Shown: positions 25,162 through 34,093, numbered from the stretch's first letter. The stretch is DNA of 64,000 bases from WTAW01 sp964406575 (GCA_964406575.1 CAYOSH010000002.1:62001-126000), one strand, 5' to 3'. The notes: a model not told the origin generated them from the letters alone. A program made the numbers and translations.

Positions 25162-26331
25162 TTATGAAAATGTTCCGGAGACGAGGAGCTCTCCATTCCA
25201 CATCATTTTTTGCCCCATGGCGATAGCGCCGCTGAGATCAAAGTTCTTATCGAGAAAAACAAAATCCGCATCTTTTCCTGCCTGGATCATGCCCTTTTGT
25301 TCGAGTTTGTAAAAGGACGCTGCGTTCGTGGAGAAAAGCCGGATCGCCTCTGTTGTGGTTAGAATTTGTTCTTGAATAAGGTACTTGAAATTTGCCAGGA
25401 GGCTTTTCTGTGTGGCAACGCTCAACCCTGTGAGGACTCCCTCTTTATTAAAGACAGGCAGGCTTCCGTTGGCATCGGAACTTACTGTGATGTTGGTAAG
25501 CGGAGCGTTTTTTTTCTTGCATAAACGGATGGCCGCAGCAATACTGAGATGGCCTTCCTCTTGAGGATTGGGATCAAGGTCTGCCGTTAGATCTATAGTA
25601 CCACCCCTTTGAATGAACTGGATGGACTCTTCGAGCAATTCAGGGTTACGATTGCAATGGGTGGGAATGAGCTGTGTGATCGGGATCTCTGTTTCTTCGA
25701 TCAAGCGGAAGAACAGTTCAAGGCGGCGGTTCCCATCTCCCAGATGACAGTGGAATATACCCGCCTTTCCCCCCAGCATTCCTCCCACGCGACAATCCGA
25801 AGCGATGCGGCAGAACTCTTCGAATGTGGGCTGAGAGGAACGATGGTCGGAGATGGCGATCTCACCCGCACCGAGCACCTTGTCGATGAGCACGATATCC
25901 GTGCGGACACTCCCTGTGAGTGTGACCACAGGAATCTGGTAAGATCCTGAAAATATATACGTGCTCACTCCCTCGATCTGGAGCGCATTCGCCTTGGCCA
26001 GCAGGGACTCCATATGGCGGGTTGTCCCGTCCGTTCCCAAGCAACCAATGACTGTCGTCACTCCGCTGGTGATGATATCTTCGATTGTTATTTCAGGAGC
26101 TCGAGTGGAGGGACCTCCTTCACCGCCACCTCCCAATATGTGCGCATGGCCGTCGATAAATCCAGGAATGATCTGTTGGCCCGAAGCGTCCACCTCATAA
26201 ACGGTGATACCATCGATCCTGATATTCCCAGGCTTACAGATGGCGCCAATTTTGCTGTCCAGGATCAGAATGTCTTTTTTACCCAAAGGATCAGGGGAAA
26301 AAATTTCCCCGCCACGCACGAGAGTGACCAT
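25162..26331 (-). CDS. iadA: Isoaspartyl dipeptidase
   Basis: A 389-residue amidohydrolase, the same length as E. coli IadA, which cleaves beta-aspartyl dipeptides left from damaged proteins. The metal-binding GHAHILGGGGEGG with the H-x-H pair, the TSGVTTVIGCLGTDG segment, FHCHLGD and VSSDANGSLPVF with the catalytic Asp are all visible. The ATG at 26331 is fixed by an excellent ribosome site, AGGAGG, just upstream. It forms a two-gene operon with the NhaC-type transporter. Together with the gamma-glutamyltransferase and M14-type enzyme elsewhere it fits an amino-acid scavenging lifestyle. Confidence 0.94.
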   Translation of the reverse strand: MVTLVRGGEIFSPDPLGKKDILILDSKIGAICKPGNIRIDGITVYEVDASGQQIIPGFIDGHAHILGGGGEGGPSTRAPEITIEDIITSGVTTVIGCLGTDGTTRHMESLLAKANALQIEGVSTYIFSGSYQIPVVTLTGSVRTDIVLIDKVLGAGEIAISDHRSSQPTFEEFCRIASDCRVGGMLGGKAGIFHCHLGDGNRRLELFFRLIEETEIPITQLIPTHCNRNPELLEESIQFIQRGGTIDLTADLDPNPQEEGHLSIAAAIRLCKKKNAPLTNITVSSDANGSLPVFNKEGVLTGLSVATQKSLLANFKYLIQEQILTTTEAIRLFSTNAASFYKLEQKGMIQAGKDADFVFLDKNFDLSGAIAMGQKMMWNGELLVSGTFS

Positions 26332-26507
26332 TTTTACCTCCTGTGTGTTTCTTTGGTCTCTGCATTTTCGACATCTCAATTTCAGAGCTAAAGTAACACG
26401 CTTCAAGCGCTTTTTCAAGACAAAGGAATCAGCTCTTTCTAATGTTGTGCGCCCAAAATATTTCCAGGTTGAGATAAGTCCGAAGCCAAGCTTGCCATTG
26501 AGGAATG

Positions 26508-26594
26508 CCATCCGGAGATGGAGTGGGCAGGATCCCTCAAAAAGGGGAGCAAAGCCGAGGAATAAGCGGATTCTCCTCGACGGAGAAAATCTGC
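26508..26594 (+). other. Cluster of three adjacent hairpins in a divergent intergenic region
   Basis: Within the 346-bp spacer between iadA and the acyltransferase lie three successive inverted repeats: CCATC-CGGA-GATGG (26508-26521), TCCCT/AGGGGA (about 26533-26548) and GCGGATTCTCC pairing with GGAGAAAATCTGC (26566-26594). The single-stranded GCAAAGCC (26549-26556) between them recalls part of the GEMM riboswitch but the rest does not fit. It may be a structured RNA or a protein-binding region. The remaining spacer holds only the promoter noted next. Confidence 0.3.
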
Positions 26595-26625
26595 GTCGTG
26601 ACGAAACAGCTTGACTGATTGCCTT

Positions 26626-26654
26626 TTGAATTTTTTAAGAATTTTCGTTAAAAT
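26626..26654 (+). promoter_or_regulatory. Probable promoter of the acyltransferase gene
   Basis: TTGAAT (26626-26631) and TAAAAT (26649-26654) are 17 bp apart. A transcript start near 26661 leaves a short leader that includes AGGAAGAG before the ATG at 26678. Confidence 0.45.
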
Positions 26655-26677
26655 AGGAGCGAATCAGGAAGAGACAA

Positions 26678-27436
26678 ATGGCAACGATCGAAGAAGAGTT
26701 CGATAAACTGAGGCCCGTTTTTGACAAGTGGAGTAAATCCGTACTCTTCGCAAAAAAGCTGGATGTCAAAGGCGAAGAGAACTTTGTCAAAAAAGGCCCC
26801 ACGATCATCATGGGAAACCATATCGGTACCATCAAGGATGTTTTGACCATATATAAGATAGTCCCCCGATCCTTTGTCTTTACAGCCAACAGAATGATCT
26901 TCAACAAAAACGAACTGGATTTCCTTATCCGAAAGCACCTCAAAAGGCATCTCAAAGGATTCGGGCTTTTTGTAAATGCGATCCTCAAACCCATAAAGAT
27001 TCCCGCCATTAATTTTGTAACCAGAGCTGCCAACAGGGTGGGAACCATTCCTGTGGATCTGTACTCAAGCAAAAGAGATGCGATCCTGAAATGCCAGGAA
27101 GCCGTGAAAGCGGGATGCGCCCTTATCACTCTTCAAGGCCGAGGTCGGATCATGAAAAGCGACCCAAATCCTTATGTGAGCCCCATCAAAAAAGGAGCTG
27201 CGATCATTTCCTACAATCTTTACATGAACGAAGGAATTTCTGTTCCAGTTACCCCGTTGGTCATGTTCGGGACCCACTTCCCCTTTTTTATGCCAGGGAA
27301 AATCCAGGTCAGAGTTGGGAAACCCATGTTCATCGCCGATTACATAGAGGGTGGATTCAATGAGACGATTGAGAGATTCCGGAGCGCATTAGAGAAAACG
27401 CTCAACTCTCTTTTCTTCCAGATCCTCAATTCATAG
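26678..27436 (+). CDS. PlsC-like acyltransferase with unusual active-site motifs
   Basis: A 252-residue protein of the glycerolipid acyltransferase superfamily, probably membrane-associated and acting on a lysophospholipid or similar acceptor. The block IIMGNHIGTIKDVLTIYKIV corresponds to the catalytic H-x4-D motif, but here the spacing is H-x5-D. The usual FPEGTRS block appears as ITLQGRGRIMKS, lacking the Glu. The later GAAIISYN and VPVTPLVMFG segments match motif IV. The protein could therefore be a divergent acyltransferase with altered chemistry. It is a single gene with its own promoter, ending 9 bp from the convergent foldase gene. Confidence 0.72.
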   Translation: MATIEEEFDKLRPVFDKWSKSVLFAKKLDVKGEENFVKKGPTIIMGNHIGTIKDVLTIYKIVPRSFVFTANRMIFNKNELDFLIRKHLKRHLKGFGLFVNAILKPIKIPAINFVTRAANRVGTIPVDLYSSKRDAILKCQEAVKAGCALITLQGRGRIMKSDPNPYVSPIKKGAAIISYNLYMNEGISVPVTPLVMFGTHFPFFMPGKIQVRVGKPMFIADYIEGGFNETIERFRSALEKTLNSLFFQILNS

Positions 27437-27445
27437 GCGATAAGT

Positions 27446-29377
27446 CTATTGACCGCCGAAACGTGCCAGAATATCCGAATTGATTTTGAGGAAGATATCA
27501 TACCTGATCTTTACGCCTTTTTCTTCCCTAAGTTTTGACATGCAGGAGATAAAAAATTTGTTTTTTTTCGTCTCCAAGAAATTTTCTCGCTCCGAATCGA
27601 GATTTGTTTGAAGGTCTTCTTTTGTGACTTCTTTTCGGTCAAGAACCCGGATGAGGACATAGCCATTGGGAAACTCTATGGGCTCACTGGTTTGATCAAG
27701 CGGTAGAGAGAACGCCTTTTCGTCGACTTCTGCGCTCTCACCGATGACACTCAAATATCCCCCTCTTTTGTGCTCTTCGGCTGTTTTGTATTCCAGCCCA
27801 TACTTGGCGGAAAGGCTTTCGAGGTCACTTTTTGCCAGTTCTTCTTTAATGGACTTCATCTGTGCGTACGCTTCGTCTTTCTTCTTTTCTGCAGCGAGGT
27901 CTTGCTTCACCTTGTCTTCCACCTCTTCGAGCTGTGCAGCGCGGGGCGGGGCAATACTGCGGAGTTGCGCGAGTCCGGTGCCTTTGTACGTGTAGATGGG
28001 TGCTGAGATCTTGTTTTCGTCGAGCTGGAAGAGCGAAGTGCTTATGGAACCGGACGGGTCGATTTCCTCGTCGCAGGACTCTCCCTCAGCAACCAGTCCT
28101 GTGCTTTTGATCTTAAAGCCCAATTTTTGAGACGCCACATCCAGGCTTTTTTCTTTTTGGGCGGTTTTCTCCAATCTGGCAACTTTTGATTCGATCAATT
28201 CTCTTGCTTTTTGGTCTTTGAGGATGTTTGTGATTTGATCTTTAACATCTTCAAGTGGTTTTTGTATGGCCGCGTCTCTCTCTGTCACTTTAAGGAGAGC
28301 TGCACCATCATCCAGTTCGATCGGCTGAGACATCTTGCCGACCTCCAGGTTGGTTATTTCCTCTTGCTCCTTGGAAGAAAGGGAACGCCAATCGAAAAGA
28401 CCCCAATCACCCGATTCTTCAGCTTTTCCATCTTTGGAATGAGTTTTAGCCATATTTCCAAAATCCTCACCCGCATTTATCCTATCCTGGATGTTTTGCA
28501 TCTCTGTCAAAACGAGTTCTCTGTCTTTCCCCTCATAGGGGAGATAGATGCGGCTTACCCTCACTTTTTCCGGTTCGGTGAATTGAGATTGATTGTCTTC
28601 GTAGTACTTTTTGACTTCGGGATCGGTTAGATCCACTTCCTTTTTGAAGTCCTCGATGTTAAAAAAGACATAATCGGCTTCACGTTTTTCGGGAATCGTG
28701 TAGTTAGCCTTGTTTTTTTCAAAGAAGGTTTGTTTTTCCTCAAGGCTAAATTCCTTCTCAATGGGGATGTTCTTGATTTCGATAGGTACGAACTCCATCT
28801 TAACGCTTTCGTTTGTATTCTTGTAGTTTTCCCAAAGCTCTCCCTGTGTGATTGATACTCCTGCGGTGAGCAGCTTAATGGCCTTTTCCATGAGGATCTC
28901 CTTTTTGAGGTTATCCTCAAAATCCCCCAGAGAGATTCTGTTCCACTCCAAAATCCGTTTGTATTCCTCGAAACCTATAAATTGGCCATCCTTTTGGAAG
29001 ACGGGATATCCCTTGATCTTGTCCCGCAGCTCATTGTTGGACGCGTTCAGCTTCATGTCATCGGCAATTTGAAGAAGCAGCTCCTGCTGGATGATTTGCT
29101 CGAGGACTTGCTGTGGAAGATTCAACTGCTGGATGAAATTGCTGTTGAGCTCTTTAAATTGTTTCTGTAAACTTTCGATCCTCTGCCTGAGGTTGCTCAT
29201 GTATGTATCCGTCGGTATTTTGACTTTGCCGACTGATGCAATAGTGTTGGGATCACGGGATTCTCCCAGACGGCCTGCTCCTCCCCAAACAGCAAATATA
29301 GAAATAATGAATGCAGCGACAACAGCCCAGAGAATGGGTGAAAGGGATTTTAAGTTTTTGCGCATACTTTTCAGCAT
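27446..29377 (-). CDS. PpiD/SurA-like periplasmic peptidyl-prolyl isomerase
   Basis: A 643-residue inner-membrane-anchored foldase. One N-terminal helix (ILWAVVAAFIISIFAVWGG) is followed by a SurA-N-like domain (LPQQVLEQIIQQELLLQIAD) and a parvulin domain around residues 270-380 (KVRVSRIYLPYEG, RINAGEDFGNMAKTHSKDG, ESGDWGLFDWRSLS). A second, weaker parvulin-like region lies near residues 520-610 (GGYLSVIGES, SEPIEFPNGYVLIRVLDRKE). It would assist folding of exported and outer-membrane proteins. The ATG at 29377 has a good GAGGTGAG site. It is the last gene of the ispH-rpsA operon, after a 135-bp gap. Confidence 0.9.
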   Translation of the reverse strand: MLKSMRKNLKSLSPILWAVVAAFIISIFAVWGGAGRLGESRDPNTIASVGKVKIPTDTYMSNLRQRIESLQKQFKELNSNFIQQLNLPQQVLEQIIQQELLLQIADDMKLNASNNELRDKIKGYPVFQKDGQFIGFEEYKRILEWNRISLGDFEDNLKKEILMEKAIKLLTAGVSITQGELWENYKNTNESVKMEFVPIEIKNIPIEKEFSLEEKQTFFEKNKANYTIPEKREADYVFFNIEDFKKEVDLTDPEVKKYYEDNQSQFTEPEKVRVSRIYLPYEGKDRELVLTEMQNIQDRINAGEDFGNMAKTHSKDGKAEESGDWGLFDWRSLSSKEQEEITNLEVGKMSQPIELDDGAALLKVTERDAAIQKPLEDVKDQITNILKDQKARELIESKVARLEKTAQKEKSLDVASQKLGFKIKSTGLVAEGESCDEEIDPSGSISTSLFQLDENKISAPIYTYKGTGLAQLRSIAPPRAAQLEEVEDKVKQDLAAEKKKDEAYAQMKSIKEELAKSDLESLSAKYGLEYKTAEEHKRGGYLSVIGESAEVDEKAFSLPLDQTSEPIEFPNGYVLIRVLDRKEVTKEDLQTNLDSERENFLETKKNKFFISCMSKLREEKGVKIRYDIFLKINSDILARFGGQ

Positions 29378-29512
29378 TGTCTCACCTCATATTTATTATC
29401 TGCTCCAAACGCTTTTTTTTCAACCAAGGCTATTATGTTTTGGCCTTCCTCCTTCAGAATCCTCAGTGATCTCTGTACTCGTTTTATTCCATGGACCTGT
29501 TGGGGAATCGGA

Positions 29513-30661
29513 TTAAAGGTTTTTGAGCAAATGTCGGGCAATAACGATCCTTTGAACCTCTGAAGTCCCCTCATATATTGCAAGCACCCTTGCATCTCTG
29601 TAGATTTGTTCGACAAAAAATTCTTTGGAATACCCGTAACCCCCATGGATCTGGAGAGCTTGGTACGCAATCCTGTTGGCGGCTTCTGAAGCAAACAGCT
29701 TGGCCATTGCAGACTCTTTTCCATAAGGTTTGCCACAATCGCACAAATTTGCGGCCTTGTAGGTCAACAAGCGCGCGGCATCCGTTTGTATGGCCATGTC
29801 GGCGATCATGAATTGAATGGCCTGGAAATCAGAGATCTTTTTTCCGAAGGCCTCTCTTTCTTTGGCGTATTTCGCCGCCTCGTCTATAGCTCTTTGGGAA
29901 ATGCCGACAGCTTGGGCCGCAATTCCAATTCTCGAGTTATCCAGTCCCTGAAAAGCGATGGCTGTCCCTTGTCCCTCCTCGCCCAGCAGGTTTTCTGCTG
30001 GAACTTGGCAGTTTTCCAAAGTGATTTCTGCAGTCAGTGAAGCATGCAACCCCATCTTTTCTTCGATCTTGGCGATGTGAAAGCCAGGTGCATCGCTGTC
30101 GACGATAAAAGCACTCATCCTTTTTTTTGCACCGGGAGGGGTCTCTGCTGAAGCGAAGAGGATGAACGCTTCAGCGTCATTTCCTGTGGTTACCCAGCTT
30201 TTTGTTCCATTCAAGATGTACACGTCCCCTTCTCGTTTTGCCCTAGTCTTCAGGTTCGTGGCGTCTGAACCCGCTCCGGGTTCGGTCAAACTGAAGGCCC
30301 CAATGATCTCGCCGCTGGCGGCTCTGGGCAGGAATTTTTGTTTTTGGTAGTCGTTACCAAAATGGAGTATGGAGTTGCAAAAAAGGGAACAATGAACAGA
30401 GATGATAACGGCCAGTGAGGGAAAAACACGCCCAATCTCTTCGATGACCAAAGCACAGGAAAGGCTGTCCGTTTTTATGCCACCGTATTCAGCGGGAATG
30501 GCCATCCCCAGCACACCAATTCCGCCCAACTTTTGGAGAAGCTCTTTCGGAAATATGTGGTTGTCCTCCAAATGTCTGACTTGAGGCAAAATCTCATTTT
30601 GCGCGAACTCGCTGATCATTTCTTTGAGTAAAACCTGGTCTTCTGAGAGCTCAAAATTCAT
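29513..30661 (-). CDS. Acyl-CoA dehydrogenase
   Basis: A 382-residue FAD flavoprotein that oxidises an acyl-CoA to the 2-enoyl-CoA and passes electrons to ETF. Typical segments are MNFELSEDQVLLKEMISEFA, SLTEPGAGSDATNLKTRA, SWVTTGNDAEAFILFA, RIGIAAQAVGISQRAIDEA and IHGGYGYSKEFFVEQIYRD. The catalytic Glu lies in IYEGTSEVQRIVIARHLL, as in short- and branched-chain enzymes. The ATG at 30661 gives the family N-terminus; a longer frame into the HIT gene is not credible. Chain-length preference cannot be read. No ETF genes are in the window. Confidence 0.95.
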   Translation of the reverse strand: MNFELSEDQVLLKEMISEFAQNEILPQVRHLEDNHIFPKELLQKLGGIGVLGMAIPAEYGGIKTDSLSCALVIEEIGRVFPSLAVIISVHCSLFCNSILHFGNDYQKQKFLPRAASGEIIGAFSLTEPGAGSDATNLKTRAKREGDVYILNGTKSWVTTGNDAEAFILFASAETPPGAKKRMSAFIVDSDAPGFHIAKIEEKMGLHASLTAEITLENCQVPAENLLGEEGQGTAIAFQGLDNSRIGIAAQAVGISQRAIDEAAKYAKEREAFGKKISDFQAIQFMIADMAIQTDAARLLTYKAANLCDCGKPYGKESAMAKLFASEAANRIAYQALQIHGGYGYSKEFFVEQIYRDARVLAIYEGTSEVQRIVIARHLLKNL

Positions 30662-30707
30662 GGCTGATCTCTTTAGGGGAGTCTCTTTTGGGTTGGGCCA
30701 GGGCTCC

Positions 30708-31196
30708 TCATTCTCCTTTGTGGAAGAGAGGCACAAGTTTTTCGTATGAGGAGTCGACACCTTCAATGACGACTTTCGTCTTTCCGATGAGAGGCATAAA
30801 GTTCGAGTCTCCTGTCCAGCGGGGGATCACATGGAGGTGATAGTGATCGGCAACACCTGCGCCCGCACTCCGTCCTATGTTCATTCCTGTGTTAAAACCT
30901 TGGGGGCGATAAAACTCTTTCAATATTTTAAGACTGAATTTGAGCAGGTCGATCATCTCATCGGTGACGCTTTTATCTGCTTGTTCGATCGAGTCGCTGT
31001 GTGTGTAAGGAGCGATCATCAGATGCCCCGGTGTATACGGATATCTGTTCAAGATGATAAAATTGTGCTTCCCCCTGTGAAGGATGTATGCCTCCCTGTC
31101 ATTCTTCATGTTCACGGCTTGGCAGAAGATGCATTCTGTCATTTTGAAGGCTTTCTTGACATATTCTTCTCTCCAGGGAGCAGTAATGTACTTCAT
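30708..31196 (-). CDS. HIT-family nucleotide hydrolase
   Basis: A 162-residue histidine-triad protein with the active-site pattern H-x-H-x-H in DHYHLHVIPRW and an N-terminal CIFC zinc motif typical of the FHIT/Ap4A branch. The GHLMIAPYTHSD and GFNTGMNIGRSAGAG segments also match. Likely substrates are dinucleoside polyphosphates or nucleotide adducts. Its start overlaps the HU gene stop by one base. Confidence 0.92.
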   Translation of the reverse strand: MKYITAPWREEYVKKAFKMTECIFCQAVNMKNDREAYILHRGKHNFIILNRYPYTPGHLMIAPYTHSDSIEQADKSVTDEMIDLLKFSLKILKEFYRPQGFNTGMNIGRSAGAGVADHYHLHVIPRWTGDSNFMPLIGKTKVVIEGVDSSYEKLVPLFHKGE

Positions 31197-31471
31197 TATC
31201 GATTGATCAAACTTTTTAGGAGTTTGCTCGGCTTGAAATATAATACTTTTTTTGGAGGAACTTTGACGGGCTCTCCGGTTCGGGGGTTCCTTCCTGAGCG
31301 CGCCTGTCTTTCTCGAAATCGGAAACTGCCAAATCCTCTCAGCTCAATCTCTTCTCCTCTCTGGAGGGCCTCTTTGATCATCTGAAAAAAGAGGTTGACG
31401 CCTGATTCTGCCTCTTGTTTGGAAATGTCCATTTCCTTGGCGATTTGGTTGATTAAGTCAGCTTTTATCAT
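31196..31471 (-). CDS. HU/IHF-family DNA-binding protein
   Basis: A 91-residue nucleoid protein with MIKADLINQIAKEMDISKQE at the start and the DNA-binding arm FGSFRFRERQARSGRNPRTG, ending in VPPKKVLYFKPSKLLKSLI. Length and arm sequence lie between HU and IHF; the context directly after rpsA is that of the IHF beta gene in Proteobacteria. The start lies inside the last 14 bp of rpsA. Confidence 0.95.
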   Translation of the reverse strand: MIKADLINQIAKEMDISKQEAESGVNLFFQMIKEALQRGEEIELRGFGSFRFRERQARSGRNPRTGEPVKVPPKKVLYFKPSKLLKSLINR

Positions 31472-33227
31472 CCTTTTCCTCCTTTTTTTTCTCTTTTTTT
31501 GCGGGGGGTTTTTTAGGTGTGCGTATGGTCTTAAGTTGATCTTTCATGATATCTCCGAGTGTGTGTCTGCCATCTTGGCTCCTCGCGTATTTTTGATATT
31601 CGATCTTCTGCAACTCGAGCTGGGCCTGTTTGAAACTCAGCGATATCTTTTTATCCCTTTGATTGAGCTTGATGATTTTTGCCAGTTTTTCTTCTCCGAG
31701 AGAGAACGCCTCTGCCGGGTCTTCTATCTTTTTGTCATCCAGTTCTGAGAGGAAAATAACCCCCTCGATGCCCGGAGTGATCTCCACAAAAATGCCAAAG
31801 CTGGCTAGCCTGACAATTTTGACATTCACTAGATCTCCAACCTTTTGTCTCTGGAAAAAATCTTCCCAGATATCTCCTTCCAACTGTTTTAACCCGAGTG
31901 ATAACTTCTGCTTGTCCACATCGATGTTCAGAATGATCGCCTCGACCTCATCCCCGGCTTTCAGTTTATCGCTGGGATGTTTGGTTTTTTCCCAACTGAT
32001 GTCCGAGATGTGGATAAGGCCCTCGATACCTTTTTCGACTTCCATGAACGCCCCGAAGTCTGTGATGCTCGTGATCGTGCCTTTCACCCGGGAGCCCGGA
32101 CTGTAAGTTTGTTTGAAAACTTCCAGCGGGTGGGGGCTGATTTGTTTGAGTCCCAACGATATTCTTTTTGTCTCGGAGTTGAGGTCCAGAATGGTTACTG
32201 TGACCTCTTCGCCAATGGAGAGCAATTTTTTGGGATGAACGAGTTTTCTGGACCAGGTCAAGTCGGAGATGTGAACCAATCCCTCCACTCCTGGTTCCAG
32301 TTCCACGAAGGCGCCAAAGTCCGTCAGGCTTACCACTTTGCCGGAGATTTTTTGTCCCACATAGTATTTCGTGTCGATGGACTGCCAGGGATCAGGAATC
32401 AGCTGTTTATAGCCGAGGGATATTTTTTCCTCTTTTTCATCGAAATCGAGAATGACAATCTCGATGTCCTGCTCTAGATCGAAAAGCTCAGAGGGATGAT
32501 TGATCTTCCCCCATGACATATCAGAGATATGAAGAAGGCCTTCAATCCCCCCTAGGTCCACAAATGCGCCGAAATTCGTTAGAGATTTGATCTTGCCCTT
32601 GATCTTTTTTCCGCGGCTCAACTGGTCAAAAACGCGTTTTTTTCTTTTTTCTCTTTCATCCTGGAGCAGAAGCTTTCTGGAAAGAACAGCATTCTCCGAC
32701 CTTCGGTCGAATTTTATGACCTTGAATTTGTAAATATTCCCCATCAGTTTTTCCGGATCTCTAACAGGTCGAACATCCGCGTGTGAATCAGGAAGGAACG
32801 TATCTATCCCAACGTTGACCGTATAGCCGTTCCGAATCTTTTCTGTGATCCTTCCCACGATCCAATTGTTCCGGAGAAAAGCCGTCTCCAGGCTGTCCAG
32901 AGCTTTCTGAGCAATGGCTCTTTTCCTGGAGAGGTACAGATAACCCTCCCGGAGATTGCTTTTCTCTAAAATCGCTTCGATCTCATCCCCTGGCTGAATG
33001 GCGTTGATATCTTTCGTGTCTCCAAACTCATCAAGGGGGATGACCCCCTCAGATTTTGAGCCAACATCCACGAGAACATGAGTGGGAGTGACTTTGATCA
33101 CTTTCCCCTTGAGAAGCTTTCCTGGACTCAGTTCTTTGGCGCTGAACTGGTACTTATCAAGAAGATCTTCGTAGTCTTTCGATGAGATTTTATCCTCTTT
33201 TTTGGTGTTTTTCGTTAACTCTGACAT
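31458..33227 (-). CDS. rpsA: 30S ribosomal protein S1
   Basis: A 589-residue S1 protein with six S1 (OB-fold) repeats, visible as GKLLKGKVIKVTPTHVLVDV, WIVGRITEKIRNGYTVNVG, GKIKSLTNFGAFVDLGGIEG, GKVVSLTDFGAFVELEPGVE, GTITSITDFGAFMEVEKGIE and KIVRLASFGIFVEITPGIEG. The C-terminus is a Lys/Pro-rich tail. It recruits mRNA to the small subunit. The start overlaps the ispH stop by 13 bp. In some Firmicutes IspH and S1 are fused in one protein; here they are separate but overlapping. Confidence 0.97.
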   Translation of the reverse strand: MSELTKNTKKEDKISSKDYEDLLDKYQFSAKELSPGKLLKGKVIKVTPTHVLVDVGSKSEGVIPLDEFGDTKDINAIQPGDEIEAILEKSNLREGYLYLSRKRAIAQKALDSLETAFLRNNWIVGRITEKIRNGYTVNVGIDTFLPDSHADVRPVRDPEKLMGNIYKFKVIKFDRRSENAVLSRKLLLQDEREKRKKRVFDQLSRGKKIKGKIKSLTNFGAFVDLGGIEGLLHISDMSWGKINHPSELFDLEQDIEIVILDFDEKEEKISLGYKQLIPDPWQSIDTKYYVGQKISGKVVSLTDFGAFVELEPGVEGLVHISDLTWSRKLVHPKKLLSIGEEVTVTILDLNSETKRISLGLKQISPHPLEVFKQTYSPGSRVKGTITSITDFGAFMEVEKGIEGLIHISDISWEKTKHPSDKLKAGDEVEAIILNIDVDKQKLSLGLKQLEGDIWEDFFQRQKVGDLVNVKIVRLASFGIFVEITPGIEGVIFLSELDDKKIEDPAEAFSLGEEKLAKIIKLNQRDKKISLSFKQAQLELQKIEYQKYARSQDGRHTLGDIMKDQLKTIRTPKKPPAKKEKKKEEKDDKS

Positions 33228-34093
33228 TGAACCACTTTCTCCCTATGAATTTGCCCTTCGAAGTTTGATTTGATCCTGACGACAGCTTCTTCGATCGCCT
33301 CTGGAGGTGTGGAAGCGCCGCCGGAAAGGCCGATTCTTTTTGCTCCCTTTAACATTTCAGACGTGATTTGTGCTGAGCTCTCTATAAAGTGAGTGTTTGG
33401 CAGGATTCTCTTCGAAATCTGGTAAAGCTTGTGCGTGTTTGAGCTGTTTTTCCCCCCTATGATAAAGAGTGCATCCACTCGCGAAGCTAGCTCGGATGTG
33501 GAGTCCTGTCGCGTTTGCGTCGACTGACAGATCGTGTTGAAGACTTTGAGTTCCTCTGTTCTTTCCATAAGAGCAGCCGCGACTTTCTGGAAAAGGTTCA
33601 TATCCTGTGTGGACTGAACCAAAGCCGCGCGTTTTTTTCTCTTGGGTAACTTTTTGGCCTGTGCCTCTGACTCGACAATAATCCCTTTTCCTTGGCTGTA
33701 TCCGATAAGCCCCCTGCTTTCCGGGTGGTTCTTGTTACCGACGATAACGATTTCTTCCTCTTCCCGAGCCAGTGCTTGAACACGTTTTTGGATCCTTTTG
33801 ACGATCGGGCAGGTGGCGTCGACGATCTTGATGTTCTTTTCTGCGATTTTTTTATATGTTTCCGGGGAGACCCCATGGCTTCTGATAATCACCGTGCCCT
33901 CTCTAAGCTCTTCCAGATTTTCCAAAGATCGGATTCCCTGTTCCTCAAGGTCGGCAATGACCTGGGGATTGTGAATCAGATCTCCGAGAGTAAAGACCTT
34001 TCCTTTTTCTGCGGAAAGAGTTTTTTTTGCGATCTGTATCGCTCTTTTGACTCCATAGCACAGTCCTGAGTTTTTTGCGATAATAATTTCCAT
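33215..34093 (-). CDS. ispH: 4-hydroxy-3-methylbut-2-enyl diphosphate reductase
   Basis: A 292-residue iron-sulfur enzyme, the last step of the MEP isoprenoid pathway, giving IPP and DMAPP. The three cluster cysteines are C12 (NSGLCYGVKRA), C95 (DATCPIVKR) and C189 (NTICQSTQTRQDS). RSHGVSP and SGGASTPPEAIEEAV are also conserved. Oxygen-labile by family. It leads the operon ispH-rpsA-HU-HIT-acyl-CoA dehydrogenase-foldase, with a promoter just upstream. Confidence 0.96.
   Translation of the reverse strand: MEIIIAKNSGLCYGVKRAIQIAKKTLSAEKGKVFTLGDLIHNPQVIADLEEQGIRSLENLEELREGTVIIRSHGVSPETYKKIAEKNIKIVDATCPIVKRIQKRVQALAREEEEIVIVGNKNHPESRGLIGYSQGKGIIVESEAQAKKLPKRKKRAALVQSTQDMNLFQKVAAALMERTEELKVFNTICQSTQTRQDSTSELASRVDALFIIGGKNSSNTHKLYQISKRILPNTHFIESSAQITSEMLKGAKRIGLSGGASTPPEAIEEAVVRIKSNFEGQIHREKVVQCQS

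Noticed and set aside
26332..26511. N-terminal extension of 60 codons for isoaspartyl dipeptidase.
   Set aside because: The ATG at 26331 has a strong AGGAGG site and gives the exact family length; the extension is basic and unlike any homolog I know.
26521..26580. GEMM (cyclic-di-GMP) riboswitch suggested by GGGCA, a hairpin and GCAAAGCC.
   Set aside because: The GGGCAAACC start, the tetraloop receptor and the second conserved stem are missing, and the likely promoter for the downstream gene lies after the element.
30662..30766. Longer N-terminus for the acyl-CoA dehydrogenase.
   Set aside because: The extra 35 codons overlap the HIT gene end and do not resemble the family; the ATG at 30661 gives the standard start.
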